12,153 bases of DNA from NCBI GenBank assembly GCA_002401295.1, contig NVSR01000055.1, positions 3,492 through 15,644 on the forward strand. Reading direction: 5' to 3'. Below the pieces are notes generated by a model that saw only the letters and a program-made list of their open reading frames with translations, searched no databases and was not told where the DNA came from. Position 1 is the stretch's first letter. Every line of letters begins with the position of its first letter. The DNA comes from SAR324 cluster bacterium (GTDB lineage: Bacteria; SAR324; XYD2-FULL-50-16). This document shows positions 1 to 6,221 of this stretch, in pieces. The position numbers were made by a program, and so were the translations under genes.

Positions 1-59
1 TCAGTCAGTATGATTTCAGTCTTGGTACCACCTAAATCAATAGCTATTCGTTTTCTCAT
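1..59 (-). CDS. ROK-family sugar kinase or regulator, N-terminal fragment (3' part outside window)
   Basis: The minus strand from position 59 reads MRKRIAIDLGGTKTEIILT and then leaves the window. The DxGGTKxE stretch (residues 8-14) is the phosphate-binding loop that opens ROK proteins (glucokinases, fructokinases, N-acetylhexosamine kinases, and some repressors). Because the motif starts only eight residues after the ATG, with no room for an N-terminal helix-turn-helix, a kinase is likelier than a repressor; this is inference. Only 19 codons are visible, so the substrate cannot be named. No strong ribosome-binding site is seen ahead of the ATG. The gene is divergent from glnN and shares the 60-432 intergenic region with it. 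Confidence 0.75.
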   Translation of the reverse strand, partial: MRKRIAIDLGGTKTEIILT

Positions 60-241
60 AGAGTCATCATTCTCAAAATTATTTATAAAGAACGTTACAG
101 TCAGGAAGTCAGCCTAAATATTTCATAAAAAATCGCACCATTTCTCTTATCTCGATAGCAGGGAGGCCCAATCATTTCTTCCAGATCCTTAAAATTGAAA
201 AAAGTTAGCTCAATTCAATAGGATTCAAAGGACTAAACATA

Positions 242-267
242 GTGTCACTTTTGTCAGTCTGTGTCAC
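242..267. promoter_or_regulatory. pair of GTGTCAC heptamers, possible upstream activator sites
   Basis: GTGTCAC occurs at 242-248 and again at 261-267, so the two starts are 19 bp apart, close to two helical turns. Each is an odd-length palindrome (GTG-N-CAC). They lie about 75-100 bp upstream of the -24 element of the glnN promoter match, where enhancer-binding regulators of sigma-54 promoters usually bind. They do not match the enterobacterial NtrC consensus well, so the binding protein is unknown and the role is inferred. Confidence 0.35.
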
Positions 268-339
268 AATTGTTATTTTCGTCATATATAGAAACAGCAT
301 CTACATTTTATCTATTTGATTTTTATTGCTTTATTAATT

Positions 340-355
340 TGGCCTTGCTTTTGCT
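340..355 (+). promoter_or_regulatory. sigma-54 (-24/-12) promoter match for glnN
   Basis: The sequence TGGCCTTGCTTTTGCT aligns with the sigma-54 consensus TGGCAC-N5-TTGCW. GG is at 341-342 and GC at 353-354 with exactly 10 bp between them, the spacing this class requires; TGGC and TTGCT match and only the AC of the -24 box differs. Transcription would start near 366, giving an untranslated leader of about 65 nt before the ribosome-binding site and ATG at 433. Sigma-54/NtrC control of glutamine synthetase is well established in other bacteria, which adds weight. Confidence 0.6.
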
Positions 356-432
356 TTTATTCTAATCAATTCAGCAACTACATTAAAAAATACTATCTCA
401 GCAGTATTATTTACTCAGTCAAAAGGAGATCC

Positions 433-2616
433 ATGGCAACAACTAGACAAAGAATTACTCGAGCGATCGCATCTCGTTCTGATGCAGCATCCTACGTGCC
501 CACTAAAGGCGAAAACATTTTGGACATTTTTGGTGCCCATGTTTTTGGTGAGACCGTCATGCGGGAACGACTGCCTAAAGACGTCTACAAGAGTTTGAAC
601 CAGACGATCAAAAAGCAAGCGCCTCTGGATCCTAGCATTGCCGAAATTGTTGCCAGCACTATGAAAAACTGGGCCATTGAGTTGGGTGCGACTCATTTCA
701 CACACTGGTTTCATCCTTTGACCGGTGGTACTGCTGAGAAACATGATGCCTTCATCATCCCTCAGGGTGACGGGCAAGTCATTCTTCAATTCTCTGGGAA
801 AGAGCTGACTCAAGGTGAGCCTGATGCTTCTTCATTCCCTTCTGGAGGAATCCGAGAGACCTTTGAAGCTCGTGGTTATACTGCTTGGGATCCAACTTCC
901 CCAGCCTTTATCCGCGAAACTACTTTGGGCGCGACCCTATGTATCCCTACAGCCTTCTGTTCTTACACAGGTGAAGCACTGGACAAGAAAACTCCCTTGC
1001 TACGCTCCAACGAAGCCGTTTCTAAGAGTGCGACTAAAATGTTGAACCTCTTGGGCAACAAAAAGATTGAATACGTCAATGCCTCTGTAGGCCTGGAGCA
1101 GGAGTATTTCCTGATCGATATGGAATATTACAACCAGCGCCCGGATATGATCGCCTCAGGTCGAACCCTGTTTGGAGCTCCCGCCTATAAGGGACAAGCT
1201 TTGGATGATCACTACTTTGGTGCCATCAAGAAGCGTGTATTACAGTTCATGCAAGATTCAGAGCAGGCTCTCTATAAACTGGGCATCCCTGTTAAAACTC
1301 GGCACAACGAGGTAGCTCCCGCTCAGTACGAACTGGCTCCTGTCTACGAAGCCGCTAATGTGGCAACAGATCACAACATGTTGATCGTGGAAGTGATGAC
1401 GGAAGTCGCTGCCAAACACAAGTTGAAACTATTGGTTCATGAGAAGCCTTTTGCCGGCTTAAATGGTAGTGGGAAACATTGTAACTGGTCCCTGACTGAT
1501 TCTGAAGGAAGCAACCTTTACGAACCAGGTGATACACCTCATGACAACCTGCAGTTCATGATTTTTCTGACTGCAATTATCCGTGCAATTGACATTCATG
1601 CCAAGTTGTTACGTTCTTCTGTCGGCTATGCCGGAAATGATCATCGATTGGGAGCTAATGAGGCACCACCCGCTATTATTTCCGCATTCCTTGGTAGTGA
1701 CCTGGATGCCTTGGTGAAGACTTTAATTGCCGGTGAAGCACCGGAAGATACAGAATCTTCCTTTATCAAACTGGGAGCCGGTACCCTGCCAAAGTTACCG
1801 AAGGATACTACGGATCGAAATCGAACATCACCTTTTGCCTTTACAGGCAACAAGTTTGAATTCCGTGCTTTAGGCGCTTCACAGCATGTAGCCGGACCGA
1901 TTTATATCCTCAACACAATCGTTTCAGAGTCTCTCGATTACATGTCCGCAGAGATCGAAGACAAAATGGCGAAGGGACAATCCCTGGATGAAGCTGCTGA
2001 TGCTGTAGTACGAGCCGTCTTGAAATCTCACCAACGAGTTATCTTCAATGGTGATGGCTATTCTGCAGATTGGGAAGAAGAAGCCGCTAGACGAGGCTTA
2101 CCTAACCTGAAGACAGCACCAGAATCGGCCAAAGTACTGCTGGAAGAGAAGACTGCAGCACTATTCGAAAAATATAATGTATTGAGTAAAGGAGAGCTAT
2201 TCTCTCGCTACAACATCAAATTGGAAAAATACAATCTGACTTTGGACATTGAGTTTGCAGCTACTTTGGATATTGCTCGTACTTTAATTCTACCCGCTGC
2301 TTTTCAATATCAAAATAAAGCCGCCCAATCCTTAGCTGCCATCACAGCTGCTCTAGGTAATAAACCTGCGGGACAAGCTGCCACTGTTGCCCTACTCTCC
2401 GAAACCATTGAGAGTTTAATTAGTAGGATTGATATACTGGAGAAGGTTCTGTCTGAAACTCCTGATGAAGGGGTTCAAGCCCATGCTGAGTATTATCAAT
2501 CTGTGGCCATTCCAGCCATGAATGCAATCCGTGAAGCTGGTGATGCTCTGGAGTGTTTGGTTGAGGATGAACTATGGCCATTGCCTAAGTATCGTGAAAT
2601 GCTGTGGCTGTCATAA
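433..2616 (+). CDS. glnN: glutamine synthetase type III (GSIII)
   Basis: ATP-dependent ligation of ammonium to glutamate, cytoplasmic and usually dodecameric. The 727-residue product matches the usual GSIII length (about 700-730), far longer than the roughly 470-residue GlnA. Visible motifs are NASVGLEQEYF (216-226, metal-binding glutamates), KTRHNEVAPAQYELAP (288-303), NGSGKHCNWS (344-353), ANEAPPAII (408-416) and NRTSPFAFTGNKFEFR (463-478, substrate and nucleotide loop). The start at 433 is chosen because AAAAGGAG lies at 421-428 with ideal spacing, although the frame stays open upstream to 316. A P-II gene follows 94 nt downstream and amtB comes after that, so this is a nitrogen-assimilation cluster, probably under the sigma-54 promoter at 340-355. 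The Tyr-adenylylation loop of GlnA is not expected in this type, so control is probably transcriptional or through P-II; that is inference. Confidence 0.96.
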   Translation: MATTRQRITRAIASRSDAASYVPTKGENILDIFGAHVFGETVMRERLPKDVYKSLNQTIKKQAPLDPSIAEIVASTMKNWAIELGATHFTHWFHPLTGGTAEKHDAFIIPQGDGQVILQFSGKELTQGEPDASSFPSGGIRETFEARGYTAWDPTSPAFIRETTLGATLCIPTAFCSYTGEALDKKTPLLRSNEAVSKSATKMLNLLGNKKIEYVNASVGLEQEYFLIDMEYYNQRPDMIASGRTLFGAPAYKGQALDDHYFGAIKKRVLQFMQDSEQALYKLGIPVKTRHNEVAPAQYELAPVYEAANVATDHNMLIVEVMTEVAAKHKLKLLVHEKPFAGLNGSGKHCNWSLTDSEGSNLYEPGDTPHDNLQFMIFLTAIIRAIDIHAKLLRSSVGYAGNDHRLGANEAPPAIISAFLGSDLDALVKTLIAGEAPEDTESSFIKLGAGTLPKLPKDTTDRNRTSPFAFTGNKFEFRALGASQHVAGPIYILNTIVSESLDYMSAEIEDKMAKGQSLDEAADAVVRAVLKSHQRVIFNGDGYSADWEEEAARRGLPNLKTAPESAKVLLEEKTAALFEKYNVLSKGELFSRYNIKLEKYNLTLDIEFAATLDIARTLILPAAFQYQNKAAQSLAAITAALGNKPAGQAATVALLSETIESLISRIDILEKVLSETPDEGVQAHAEYYQSVAIPAMNAIREAGDALECLVEDELWPLPKYREMLWLS

Positions 2617-2645
2617 TTAACGAAACAGGTCATAATTTAGGCTAA
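2611..2645. repeat. direct TCATAATT repeats in the P-II leader (operator candidate)
   Basis: TCATAATT occurs at 2611-2618, overlapping the glnN stop codon, and again at 2630-2637, with starts 19 bp apart. The second copy belongs to TCATAATTTAGGCTAA (2630-2645), which matches the amtB leader (3187-3202) at 15 of 16 positions. A regulator-binding site or a conserved RNA-leader element shared by the two genes is inferred. Confidence 0.4.
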
Positions 2646-2670
2646 AACTAGAGTTAAACCAAGCAGCAAA

Positions 2671-2689
2671 CTCCCCTCCCTGAGGGGAG
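2671..2689 (+). terminator. hairpin between glnN and the P-II gene (attenuator-like)
   Basis: CTCCCCT (2671-2677) pairs with AGGGGAG (2683-2689) around a CCCTG loop. No T-tract follows, so it is a weak terminator at best. It may stabilise the glnN transcript end or damp read-through into the P-II gene, whose ribosome-binding site GAAGAGGA (2697-2704) begins 8 nt later. Confidence 0.45.
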
Positions 2690-2710
2690 GAGCTTTGAAG
2701 AGGAATTATA

Positions 2711-3049
2711 ATGAAAAAAATTGAAGTAGTAATCAAACCTTTCAAGCTTGATAATGTCAAAGAGGCTTTAGAAAAACTTGAAATTTTTGGTATGACCGTT
2801 TCAGAAGTGAAAGGGTTCGGGCAACAGAAAGGCCACACCGAATTATATCGGGGTGCGGAATATCAAGTGGATTTTGTCCCTAAAGTAAAGATTGAAATTG
2901 TCATTGATGATGAGCGTGTGGAAGAAACAATAGACGCCATCGTAGGAGCGGCAAGAACCGGTAAAATTGGGGATGGGAAGATTTTTATCTCCACTATTGA
3001 AGAAATAGTTCGCATTCGCACAGGAGAACGCGGAAGTGCTGCTATTTAA
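2711..3049 (+). CDS. nitrogen regulatory protein P-II (GlnB/GlnK family)
   Basis: Trimeric cytoplasmic signal protein that binds ATP/ADP and 2-oxoglutarate and controls nitrogen enzymes and transporters. At 112 residues it has exactly the standard length. Visible features are the N-terminal MKKIEVVIKPFKLD strand, the T-loop with GFGQQKGHTELYRGAEY (residues 35-51), Tyr51 in the RGAEY uridylylation signature, and the C-terminal signature TGKIGDGKIF (83-92) of the nucleotide-binding B-loop region. The ribosome-binding site is GAAGAGGA, 6 nt before the ATG. Residues such as MKKI and KVKIEIV look more like enterobacterial GlnB, but the position just upstream of amtB is typical of GlnK, which docks its T-loop into AmtB and closes the channel. 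I therefore give the family but no single symbol. Tyr51 implies that a GlnD-type uridylyltransferase exists elsewhere in the genome (inference). Confidence 0.96.
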   Translation: MKKIEVVIKPFKLDNVKEALEKLEIFGMTVSEVKGFGQQKGHTELYRGAEYQVDFVPKVKIEIVIDDERVEETIDAIVGAARTGKIGDGKIFISTIEEIVRIRTGERGSAAI

Positions 3050-3066
3050 CATGACTAAGAGAATTC

Positions 3067-3102
3067 CCCACCTATAGCGACAGCTTAGTGGTGGGAGCTG
3101 TC
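3067..3102 (+). promoter_or_regulatory. two overlapping, mutually exclusive hairpins downstream of the P-II gene
   Basis: CCCACC (3067-3072) pairs with GGTGGG (3090-3095), with AGC/GCT (3076-3078, 3083-3085) able to form an inner stem around GACA. Alternatively GACAGCT (3079-3085) pairs perfectly with AGCTGTC (3096-3102), using the same bases. No T-tract follows. It could be a switchable attenuator between the P-II gene and amtB. It could also be the hairpin end of a lost IS200/IS605-type element, since such ends carry imperfect, bulged palindromes; I see no tnpA or tnpB remnant. Confidence 0.4.
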
Positions 3103-3135
3103 ACAAATCTTCAAGTTCAATCCCCAATTATCTCC

Positions 3136-3161
3136 ATAAGCCTTTTGAAAAAAGGGCTTAT
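3136..3161. terminator. hairpin in the P-II/amtB intergenic region, possible terminator
   Basis: ATAAGCC (3136-3142) pairs with GGCTTAT (3155-3161), and TTTT can pair with AAAA inside it. Only two T residues follow on the plus strand, so intrinsic termination would be weak. It is the second hairpin after the P-II gene, so read-through into amtB may be limited. Confidence 0.35.
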
Positions 3162-3186
3162 TCCGTCGTTTAAAGTTCAGATTGAA

Positions 3187-3311
3187 TCATAATTTCGGCT
3201 AATTACAAGAAATATAGAGCTAGTATTACTTTGCTCTGGGCGAAATTATGACCAAGCCCTGAAATTCCCTATTTTAATTGAAGTTTTTGGCGTTAATCAA
3301 ACTAAACGCCA
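3187..3311 (+). promoter_or_regulatory. amtB leader with shared motif and inverted repeats
   Basis: TCATAATTTCG (3187-3197) has a perfect 11-bp inverted copy at 3241-3251, 43 nt away. The left arm starts TCATAATTTCGGCTAA, which matches the P-II leader (2630-2645) at 15 of 16 positions. A second hairpin, TGGCGTT (3288-3294) with AACGCCA (3305-3311), ends 11 nt before the amtB ribosome-binding site. The arms could bind a dimeric regulator in DNA or fold in the RNA. I could not match this to the known glutamine riboswitch core, and I see no -24/-12 box with correct spacing here. Confidence 0.4.
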
Positions 3312-3332
3312 CAAGTGCGCCTGGGAGAGTTA

Positions 3333-4634
3333 ATGTATAACACACTGAAACACAAGAGAATTTACTTATTTTTCTTTCTATTTTTGATTCCTAACTTTGC
3401 CATTGCCGCAGAGAAAATTGACAAAGCGGATACTGCCTGGATGATGATATCTACAGGTTTGGTTCTGTTAATGATTCCCGGTCTGGCAATGTTCTATGGA
3501 GGCATGTCCCGCTCCAACCATGTTCTGAGTGTGATCATGCATTCCCTCTTTGCTATGGGTGTCATGACCATTCAATGGTATGTGATTGGCTACACACTTT
3601 CTTGGGGCAGTGATGTGGGTGGATTTGTAGGAAGCCTTGAATTTGCCTTCTTAAATAATGTGGGCATGGAAGCAAAAGGTAGTATCCCTCATGTGCTTTT
3701 CATGATGTTTCAGGGGATGTTCGCAATCATTACACCAGCTATTATTGCCGGAGCAGTGGTTGAGCGAATCAAGTTCTCTGCCTGGGTGGTTTTCATGGTT
3801 GTCTGGGGAACCTTGGTTTACGACCCACTTGTTCATATGGTTTGGCACCCCGATGGCTTTCTTCTACAACGAGGAGGTCTTGATTTTGCGGGAGGTACAG
3901 TAGTGCATATCAGCTCTGGAGTCTCGGCTCTGGTCTTATCGCTTATTCTTGGGACTCGCCTGCGTTATGGAAAAATCCCCATGCCTCCACATAACTTGGT
4001 CATGACTGTACTTGGCGCCGGACTGCTCTGGTTTGGATGGTTTGGCTTCAATGCAGGATCTGCTCTGGAAGCAAGTGCCTTGGCGGCAAATGCTCTGGTA
4101 GTTACTCATCTTTCTGCGGGTGCGGGACTTTTCTCCTGGGTGATGGCTGAATGGATTCTACTCAAAAAGCCTTCCATTCTCGGTGCAGCTTCAGGCTTAG
4201 TTGCTGGTTTGGTAGCAATCACTCCTGGTGCTGGATTTATTTCTCCCGGAGCATCTGTTCTTATCGGGCTGATGGGTGGAATCGTCTGCTTCCTTGGGGT
4301 TCGCGTCAAAACAAAGTTCGGTTTTGATGACTCACTCGATGCGTTTGGCGTGCACGGCCTGGGAGGAATCTTCGGTGCTTTGATTACGGGTTTCTTTGCC
4401 TCAACGGCCATCAACCCTGCTGGCGCGGATGGGATTTTTTACAATTTAAGTTCCGGTTTGCATCTATTCTACGAACAAGCTTTCGCGGTAGTCTTCACCA
4501 TTATCTATGCGTCTGTCCTGACTTGGATTATCGCTAAAGTCATCGATAAAACGATAGGCCTGCGCGTTACTGAAGATGAAGAATTACAAGGACTGGATGC
4601 TAACTTGCATGGTGAAAGGGCTTACAACGATTAA
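3333..4634 (+). CDS. amtB: ammonium transporter AmtB
   Basis: Inner-membrane trimeric Amt/MEP/Rh channel for ammonium uptake. The 433-residue product begins with a basic then strongly hydrophobic segment ending in AIAA (residues 23-26), a cleavable signal peptide as in E. coli AmtB. It then shows about 11 membrane segments. Conserved features are FYGG in the first helix, DFAGGTVVHISSG with pore histidine H192, GWFGFNAGSA from 235, and DAFGVHGLGG with the second pore histidine H341. The cytosolic tail ends GLDANLHGERAYN, closely matching the tail that responds to GlnK. The frame opens with GTG at 3315, but ATG at 3333 is preferred because GGGAGAG lies at 3323-3329. It follows the P-II gene by about 280 nt of structured leader, so P-II almost certainly controls it. 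Confidence 0.96.
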   Translation: MYNTLKHKRIYLFFFLFLIPNFAIAAEKIDKADTAWMMISTGLVLLMIPGLAMFYGGMSRSNHVLSVIMHSLFAMGVMTIQWYVIGYTLSWGSDVGGFVGSLEFAFLNNVGMEAKGSIPHVLFMMFQGMFAIITPAIIAGAVVERIKFSAWVVFMVVWGTLVYDPLVHMVWHPDGFLLQRGGLDFAGGTVVHISSGVSALVLSLILGTRLRYGKIPMPPHNLVMTVLGAGLLWFGWFGFNAGSALEASALAANALVVTHLSAGAGLFSWVMAEWILLKKPSILGAASGLVAGLVAITPGAGFISPGASVLIGLMGGIVCFLGVRVKTKFGFDDSLDAFGVHGLGGIFGALITGFFASTAINPAGADGIFYNLSSGLHLFYEQAFAVVFTIIYASVLTWIIAKVIDKTIGLRVTEDEELQGLDANLHGERAYND

Positions 4635-4640
4635 ATTTGA

Positions 4641-4665
4641 GGCGGGCAGGCAAGGCCCGCCCTAC
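4641..4665 (-). repeat. REP-like GTAG-headed hairpin between convergent genes
   Basis: On the minus strand the element reads GTAG followed by a 7-bp GC stem. On the plus strand the arms are GGCGGGC (4641-4647) and GCCCGCC (4655-4661), and the head is CTAC (4662-4665). It has the same design as copies at 11175, 11225 and 11336. It lies just past the amtB stop and before the convergent CorC-type gene ends, a typical REP position, and its strong stem may end or protect both transcripts. Confidence 0.65.
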
Positions 4666-4694
4666 TATAGCTTGGAGCCCTTTATTAATTTCCC

Positions 4695-5534
4695 TTATAC
4701 CTGATTAGGCGCAATCAAACGCAGCTTCAATAGTCTGCGAACATTACTGTCTTCAACGGAAAATTGAATATTTCCTATTTTAAAATTCTCACCTTTTTGA
4801 AGAATTTTCCCACAACTATGGCAGATAAAACCACCAATTGTCTCGATACCTTCCTTGAAAAAGTCAGTATTATAGAGTTTGTTAAAGTCATCCAGGGGAA
4901 AATTGGCGTCCATAATAATCAAATGGTCTTCAATCTGCTCGTAATTAGGCGCCCGATTAAATTCATCCGGCAGATCTCCAATTAACTCACCAATAATATC
5001 CGTCAAGGTCACTAAACCATCTACCCCCCCATATTCATCCACTACAATTGCCATTTCCAGACGCTGCTGCTTAAAGTGATTCAAGAGATGATGGATCGGT
5101 TGACTATAGGAAGCAAAATAAGGTTTCCGCATGATTTCAGAAACTGGAATATCAGGTACTGCATGAAAGTAGTCGAACAGATCCACTCCACGTACAATTC
5201 CAACAATATTATCGACCTTTTTATCCTTCACAGGGATTCTGGAATAGCCTGTTTGACGAAAGACATCGATCGCTTCACTCAAACTTTGATTTTGTTCAAG
5301 AGTAATCATCTTCGTACGGGGGACCATCACCTCACGAATGGTAGTGTTGAAATAGGCTTCCAGATTGTTGATCAGCTCTACTTCTTCCTGATTATCTTTA
5401 GGTGGGGGGAAATCGGCGGTCAGAGAATCTTTAAAGAACGAGAAAAACGAACTACTCGACGGAACTTCCAAGGTTTTACCTTTATTCGATTTGATAGAAT
5501 CTTTGCCCATCAAGGCAAAGTAGGGATTCAGCAT
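4695..5534 (-). CDS. CorC/HlyC-type CBS-domain protein without membrane domain
   Basis: Cytoplasmic protein of the CorC/TlyC/HlyC group, linked in other bacteria to divalent-metal homeostasis. Over 279 residues it shows a variable N-terminus (1-60), a CBS pair opened by IREVMVPRTKM (66-76) and containing GYSRIPV (96-102) and VVDEYGGVDGLVTLTDIIGE (164-183), then a C-terminal transporter-associated (CorC_HlyC) domain (about 200-275) with ETIGGFI and KIGNIQFSV. No DUF21 membrane region is present, so it resembles E. coli CorC/YbeX in architecture. Its CICH-SCGK segment (238-243) carries a CxxC pair that I do not know as a family feature. Start: an in-frame stop lies four codons before the ATG at 5534, so no earlier start is possible; the GGAGAGG-like site is about 20 nt upstream and poorly placed. 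It stands alone, convergent with amtB. The exact substrate or partner is not known. Confidence 0.88.
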   Translation of the reverse strand: MLNPYFALMGKDSIKSNKGKTLEVPSSSSFFSFFKDSLTADFPPPKDNQEEVELINNLEAYFNTTIREVMVPRTKMITLEQNQSLSEAIDVFRQTGYSRIPVKDKKVDNIVGIVRGVDLFDYFHAVPDIPVSEIMRKPYFASYSQPIHHLLNHFKQQRLEMAIVVDEYGGVDGLVTLTDIIGELIGDLPDEFNRAPNYEQIEDHLIIMDANFPLDDFNKLYNTDFFKEGIETIGGFICHSCGKILQKGENFKIGNIQFSVEDSNVRRLLKLRLIAPNQV

Positions 5535-5724
5535 GCGTACCGATTATCTTGATACCTCTCCATACTTGTATAATAATCCATAAGAAACAAACAACTGAAA
5601 AATGAACTTTTCAATTACCTTTATTTTACTAAAAAAAAACAGGCTAATCCAGTCATTATGGGGCTTGTTCTCATTTTAAGACAGGTTATATTGACCTACT
5701 CCTGAGGCCTTATCATCTGGAGAG

Positions 5725-5753
5725 TCGGAGACGCTGCGCTGACTCCAACCTAC
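5725..5753 (-). repeat. REP-like GTAG-headed palindrome
   Basis: On the minus strand it reads GTAGG, then TTGGAG, a loop containing GCGCAGCG, then CTCCGA; the stem closes with one G-U pair, which implies the minus strand is the functional orientation. Plus-strand coordinates are TCGGAG 5725-5730, CTCCAA 5743-5748 and CTAC head 5750-5753. It has the GTAG-plus-hairpin layout of REP sequences, but its stem differs from the GGCGGGC type found elsewhere in the window. Confidence 0.5.
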
Positions 5754-5817
5754 CTGTAGAATTACTAGTCTTAAGCGGTGTTTATTTTTACCAAGTCACT
5801 AACTACTTTTTCTGAAA

Positions 5818-5953
5818 TATGGACGGCACCGAAATATTGAAGGGGATAACAGGGGGTCAAAGGTGATTTTACAATCAAGGATGGTATGGGCAGTACCGAA
5901 ATATTGAAGGGGATAACAGGGGTCAAAGGTGATTTTACAATCAAGGATGGTAT
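5818..5953. repeat. two-copy tandem repeat of about 67 bp
   Basis: The segment 5828-5887 is repeated at 5895-5953, identical except for one G (a run of five G against four). The seven bases before each copy also resemble each other (GGACGGC, GGGCAGT), giving a period of 67 bp. The core includes GGGGATAACAGGGG, GTCAAAGGTG and ATTTTACAATCAAG. All frames through it are broken or unconvincing, so it is not treated as a protein repeat. A recent local duplication of a transposon end or regulatory module is possible. Confidence 0.75.
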
Positions 5954-6175
5954 TTAAATGCAGAGTTTTGGAAAGGTACTTTTTAAATCGAGGCGGGCAT
6001 TAATCAAGGCTAGCTAGCTGGTACAACTATATAAATCATTTTGAGCTATCTTTTAAAGTGTTTGACCAGAAAAAAGCCACCCCTATTCCTGTAACCAAAA
6101 ACACGCTGTTTATTCATTGTATTTGGTTTTCAAGTAGTGGAAGAAAAGAGTACTTTTAGGCCCCCCCTCAGTTTT

Positions 6176-6199
6176 AAAACTCTTAATATTGAGTTTTTT
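6176..6199. terminator. bidirectional intrinsic terminator after the small minus-strand gene
   Basis: AAAACTC (6176-6182) and GAGTTTT (6191-6197) form a 7-bp stem with an 8-nt loop. T residues continue to 6199 on the plus strand, and A/T runs flank the stem on the other side. It lies 22 nt beyond the stop of the 6222-6500 gene, where that gene's terminator is expected. Confidence 0.6.
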
Positions 6200-6221
6200 C
6201 TACTCTCCCCACAGAGAATGC

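Larger units (their letters stand above)
60..432. other. divergent intergenic region between the ROK gene and glnN
   Basis: This stretch holds no credible gene. An open frame continues upstream of glnN to position 316, but the added 39 residues are hydrophobic and AT-driven, and the strong ribosome-binding site is at 421-428. It does hold a sigma-54-type promoter match (340-355) and a pair of GTGTCAC heptamers (242-267), described separately. The rest is AT-rich and shows nothing I can name. Confidence 0.6.
5535..6221. other. gene-free repeat-rich intergenic region
   Basis: No coding frame with a plausible start or composition is seen in this stretch. It contains a REP-like palindrome (5725-5753), a two-copy 67/66-bp tandem repeat (5818-5953) and a terminator hairpin (6176-6199), listed separately. 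A run of seven C residues lies shortly before that terminator. The promoter of the CorC-type gene should be in its first 100 bases on the minus strand; that part is very AT-rich and I cannot choose a box. Confidence 0.6.

Noticed and set aside
316..432. Longer glnN with 39 extra N-terminal residues
   Set aside because: The extension is AT-driven and hydrophobic, overlaps the sigma-54 promoter match, and the ideal ribosome-binding site is at 421-428 before ATG 433.
415..1853. Minus-strand and shifted frames inside glnN
   Set aside because: They are shadows of a strongly conserved gene; no motifs or ribosome-binding sites support them.
2611..2710. Sigma-54 promoter for the P-II gene
   Set aside because: GG pairs are present but no GC falls exactly 10 bp downstream; the nearest is off by one.
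3315..3332. GTG start for amtB
   Set aside because: No ribosome-binding site before it, whereas GGGAGAG precedes ATG 3333 and that start gives a normal signal peptide.
3050..3332. Known glutamine riboswitch (glnA RNA motif) in the amtB leader
   Set aside because: I could not find the conserved core of that motif; the leader is structured but different.
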